Source: Myxococcales bacterium (GTDB lineage: Bacteria; Myxococcota; Polyangia; HGW-17; SLPX01). Taken from it: a DNA stretch of 15,948 bases. A program made the position numbers and the translations under genes. The stretch is taken from positions 1-15,948 of the forward strand of contig SLPX01000358.1 in assembly GCA_007131745.1 (NCBI GenBank). The letters are read 5' to 3'. The notes beneath the pieces were generated by a model. The model saw nothing but the letters and a program-made list of their open reading frames with translations, was not told the origin of the DNA and searched no databases. Shown here piece by piece: positions 13,317-15,948 of the stretch (position 1 is its first letter; each line of letters opens with the position of its first letter).

Positions 13317-14156
13317 TCACTCCTGTCTTTTGGATGAGGCTCTCTTGGAAAGTAACTTTTCCAGCGGCGCAAGCCTCATCGTCAGGTGTTTGACCACTTC
13401 TCCTACATCTACGCCCTTTCGTTCGCCTAACAGGGTGATGTCCAGAATCAGATTGGAAAGAGCGGTTTCCACGAGGGTTACCTCTTCCGTCACCACGGCG
13501 CGGTCGTCGCCTGATTGTTCCGCGCCTCCTATCAAAGCTCTTCGGTGATCCGCTACAAGGATTATCCTGTGGCTCCAGTGTTTTTCGAGTTCTTTTTCCT
13601 CGATTCCGTAGCAAAAGATCCGGCCCAGGTTTTGAGGTAATGGATTGAAGGAAAACAGCGCCACCTCTACCCCTCGTTTGATCGCTGATTCAAATGATTT
13701 GCCCAGTTCCCTGGCTTCGCGCAGCCAAATTGAACCGAACACGGTCTTCTTTGCATTGTTAATGAGACCGCGAGCGCCGTCCATGACGGATTCGTTGCCC
13801 CGCAAGGTCCATGTATTTACTTTGGGTCCGGGTTCACCAAGCAACCTGACGGATTCCTTGAATTCATCTAGTTGACGGTTGAACCGGGCCTGCACCATAG
13901 CACCGAGTTCTTCCGGAGGCAGTGGAACATAACGGGCCGGTTTTTTTTCAACTTCGTTTATGACACCCGAGGCCTCCAGGCGTGCAAGGCCTCCATATAC
14001 GGCGGACCTTGCAACACCGGAAGAAGAGGACAATTCGTATCCCGTGGCAGGGTGTTTTTTCAGGAGCGCCAGGTACAGTCTCGCCTCGTTTACCGCAAAG
14101 CCAAGGGCTGTCATGGCGTCTATTATTTGTTGTTCTACGGGGTTGCTTGTGCTCAT
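13317..14156 (-). CDS. TrmB-family transcriptional regulator
   Basis: The 279-residue protein has an N-terminal winged helix-turn-helix (about 15-80: LGFAVNEARLYLALLKKHPATGYELSSSSGVARSAVYGGLARLEASG) followed by a linker. A C-terminal domain (about 112-245: NTWTLRGNESVMDGARGLINNAKKTVFGS... HRIILVADHRRALIGG) has the phospholipase-D-like regulator fold typical of TrmB proteins, without a catalytic HKD motif. In archaea and some bacteria this family controls sugar or other uptake genes by binding the substrate. The gene is divergent from an OFA-family transporter, the most likely target, with inverted repeats between them. The Shine-Dalgarno is weak. The lipoprotein gene ends six bases from its stop, so the two convergent genes have no room for a separate terminator. 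Confidence 0.85.
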   Translation of the reverse strand: MSTSNPVEQQIIDAMTALGFAVNEARLYLALLKKHPATGYELSSSSGVARSAVYGGLARLEASGVINEVEKKPARYVPLPPEELGAMVQARFNRQLDEFKESVRLLGEPGPKVNTWTLRGNESVMDGARGLINNAKKTVFGSIWLREARELGKSFESAIKRGVEVALFSFNPLPQNLGRIFCYGIEEKELEKHWSHRIILVADHRRALIGGAEQSGDDRAVVTEEVTLVETALSNLILDITLLGERKGVDVGEVVKHLTMRLAPLEKLLSKRASSKRQE

Positions 14157-14167
14157 GTGCCGATATT

Positions 14168-14236
14168 TACCACGGAATAGGGTTTGAAAATAATTATTCC
14201 TCCCAAACCTTACGAAAAAGGTCGGTGAGCGTGGTA
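14168..14236. promoter_or_regulatory. Nested inverted repeats in the TrmB-OFA divergent region, candidate operator
   Basis: The outer pair TACCACG (14168-14174) and CGTGGTA (14230-14236) is perfect over seven bases. Inside it lie GGTTTG (14181-14186) and CAAACC (14204-14209), and the palindrome AATAATTATT (14189-14198). The outer and inner centres are near each other (about 14202 and 14195). The spacing suits binding of a dimeric or tetrameric repressor, or a looped region, but no known TrmB site is matched. Confidence 0.45.
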
Positions 14237-14350
14237 TGGAAAACTACGAGATCGCGGATGCGGCTCTTGACGCAATGCAGAAATCTGTGCTAACTGAGCC
14301 GCGTTTATTTTTGAACCTACCGATAAACAACTCGATGAGGAGCCGTTTGA

Positions 14351-15948
14351 ATGTCTGAAAAAAAGGTAATGAACAGATGGCTGGTTGTTGTCGGGGCGAT
14401 TCTTATACAGCTTTGCCTCGGCGCGATTTATGCGTGGTCGGTTTTTACTCCCGGCCTTACGGGCACGACACCCGCCCAAATAGCTGCGGTTTACGGCCCG
14501 AAGCAGCTCGACTTGAGTGAAGCCGAACACAAGGCGATGGTAGAAGAGAGCAGTCCGTTCAGGGAGAAGATAAAGGAACTGGACAGTAAGCTTGAGGTGG
14601 AGGTGGATGAAGAAAAGCTGAAGATCCTGAATGAAGAGAAAGCCGAAAGCGCAAAGGCTCTAAATGGGATCGTAACAAGATACGTTTCTCCTGATACCAT
14701 CAGAAAACTTACCTACGGCTATACGAATATGCAGTCCCAGGCCATATTTGCGGCCGGACTGGCGTTTTTTGCAATAATCATGGTGATTTCGGGACGCATG
14801 ATGCCCAAGTTGGGGCCGCGGAAACTTGCACTCGCCGGAGGCGTGGTGCTTGGTTTAGGGTATGGTTTGGCCGGAGTGATTGGAACTACTGATTTTTGGA
14901 CGAATTTCTTTCTTATAGGTGTTGTGGGAGGTTCGGGAATCGGACTTGCTTACGTTGTGCCCATAGCCGTCGGGATGCGCTGGTTTCCCGACAAGAAGGG
15001 CCTGATAAACGGTTTGGCCGTGGCCGGTTTCGGTTTCGGCGCGATGTTGTGGGTGAAGCTGGCCGATTCATGGGGCTTATTGATTTACAACCTGGGCCTT
15101 TCCACCACGTTTTTGATCTACGGAATCGTTTTCGGTGTTACGGTGATAATCGGCGGTATCTGGATGGTGTTTCCACCCGAAGGCTGGCTGCCTGAGGGGT
15201 TCGAGCCGCCCAAGGCGACCGGCAAGGGGAAACCCGCAGCAGGAACCGAGGATTTTACTGCTAATGAAATGCTCAGAACACCCCAGTTTTACATGATTTT
15301 TATGACCTTTGTGTTCGGCGCGGGCGCGGGGTTGATGAGCATCGGTCTCATGAAGGCTTTTCCAATGAGAGCGCTTGTGATGGGAGGGACGGACATCACG
15401 GAGGCAAGCATCATAGCCGGTACCGCGATGGCTGTCTTCTTCTCGCTGGCCAATGGTTTGGGCCGTATTCTTTGGGGAGCTCTCAGCGACAAGATGGGGC
15501 GCAAGCTTTCCATTTTCATCATGATGGCGAGCCAGGGGGTGGTGGTGATTGCATTCCAGTGGATGGCGGGTAATGAGTATCTGCTTTACTTGGGCGCAAC
15601 CATCATTGGGTTTAATTTCGGCGGCAACTTTTCGCTGTTTCCATCCATCACCTCTGATACTTTCGGGAACAAGTACGTTGGTCAGAATTATCCCTGGGTG
15701 TTTTTGGCTTATGGTGTGGGAGGGATAGCCGGACCCATGATGGGTGGGCGTCTTGGAGACATGGGCAATTTCCCGCTGGCTTTTACGATTTGCGGTGGGG
15801 CTGTGTTGCTGGCGGCGGTAATCATAGCGCTTGTAAAGCCCGCCGAAAAATCGGGTTCGGGTGCAACTGATTCCACCTCCACTGAAAAAGCCGGCAAGAA
15901 GGAAGAGGAGAAGCCGGAAGAGAAGAAGCCGGAAGAGAAGGAAGAGGA
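14351..15948 (+). CDS. OFA-family MFS transporter with long periplasmic TM1-TM2 loop (3' end outside window)
   Basis: Start at the ATG at 14351 with GAGGAG eight bases upstream. The frame stays open to the window end: 532 complete codons visible. The motif GSGIGLAYVVPIAVGMRWFPDKKGLINGLAVAGFGFGA, with following NGLGRILWGALSDKMGR, is the signature of the oxalate/formate antiporter family of MFS carriers. About 12 membrane segments are visible. TM1 (about 8-30) is followed by a loop of some 90 residues (36-125) in place of the usual short one; it contains a charged coiled-coil stretch (EAEHKAMVEES...KIKELDSKLEVEVDEEKLKILNEEK). The C-terminal end is a Lys/Glu tail of PEEKK-like units that continues out of the window. 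The substrate is probably a small carboxylate, as for the family, but cannot be fixed. The gene is divergent from the TrmB-type regulator (194-bp gap), which likely controls it. Confidence 0.88.
   Translation, partial: MSEKKVMNRWLVVVGAILIQLCLGAIYAWSVFTPGLTGTTPAQIAAVYGPKQLDLSEAEHKAMVEESSPFREKIKELDSKLEVEVDEEKLKILNEEKAESAKALNGIVTRYVSPDTIRKLTYGYTNMQSQAIFAAGLAFFAIIMVISGRMMPKLGPRKLALAGGVVLGLGYGLAGVIGTTDFWTNFFLIGVVGGSGIGLAYVVPIAVGMRWFPDKKGLINGLAVAGFGFGAMLWVKLADSWGLLIYNLGLSTTFLIYGIVFGVTVIIGGIWMVFPPEGWLPEGFEPPKATGKGKPAAGTEDFTANEMLRTPQFYMIFMTFVFGAGAGLMSIGLMKAFPMRALVMGGTDITEASIIAGTAMAVFFSLANGLGRILWGALSDKMGRKLSIFIMMASQGVVVIAFQWMAGNEYLLYLGATIIGFNFGGNFSLFPSITSDTFGNKYVGQNYPWVFLAYGVGGIAGPMMGGRLGDMGNFPLAFTICGGAVLLAAVIIALVKPAEKSGSGATDSTSTEKAGKKEEEKPEEKKPEEKEE

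Noticed and set aside
14267..14272. TTGACG as a -35 box for the OFA gene
   Set aside because: No good -10 hexamer at the required spacing.

Overview
The window (15,948 bp, no rRNA, tRNA or CRISPR seen) looks like chromosome from a deltaproteobacterium-like bacterium, most likely myxobacterial or a relative. The clues are several: Cys-rich surface lipoproteins built from modules common in Myxococcota, a C-terminal Cys/TM/basic sorting tail, a probable DUF6209-type lipoprotein, and the pairing of a ferredoxin-nitroreductase with an OFA-family transporter. The affiliation is inferred from protein style only; no marker gene is present.

Left part (1-3.3 kb): the 3' end of a surface protein with a DPDDE tandem repeat and a sorting tail (1-561). 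Convergent to it is a minus-strand VapBC toxin-antitoxin pair (605-1314), whose promoter seems to place the transcript start on the vapB ATG. Two more minus-strand genes follow: a small lipoprotein with an 18-bp dyad just upstream (1411-2082), and a tail-anchored protein with four zinc ribbons (2303-3343).

Middle (3.5-8.1 kb): a 2[4Fe-4S]-type ferredoxin/nitroreductase fusion lacking one cluster cysteine (3512-4438). Next comes a small AT-rich cassette holding a frameshifted DUF4160 gene and an intact DUF2442 gene. It is bracketed by a perfect 18-bp direct repeat that fits exactly between two convergent genes. Then, on the minus strand, a Cys-rich lipoprotein with four exact 31-residue repeats (5034-6179) and an SLC13-type permease carrying two central RCK_C (TrkA-C) domains (6303-8114).

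Right part (8.1-15.9 kb): a 367-bp non-coding stretch with two neighbouring 6-3-6 dyads. After it lies a large minus-strand sensor diguanylate cyclase (two seven-bladed propellers, Y_Y_Y, TM, GGEEF with an I-site; 8482-11598), divergent from a large lipoprotein (11853-13310). Last is a TrmB-type regulator (13317-14156), divergent from an OFA-family MFS transporter that runs off the window (14351 onward). Nested dyads between these two are candidate operator sites.

The window is mainly cell-envelope and sensing functions: four exported or surface-anchored proteins, two transporters, a transmembrane c-di-GMP sensor, and small mobile or selfish modules (VapBC, DUF4160/DUF2442). No large operon is apparent; most genes appear singly transcribed.
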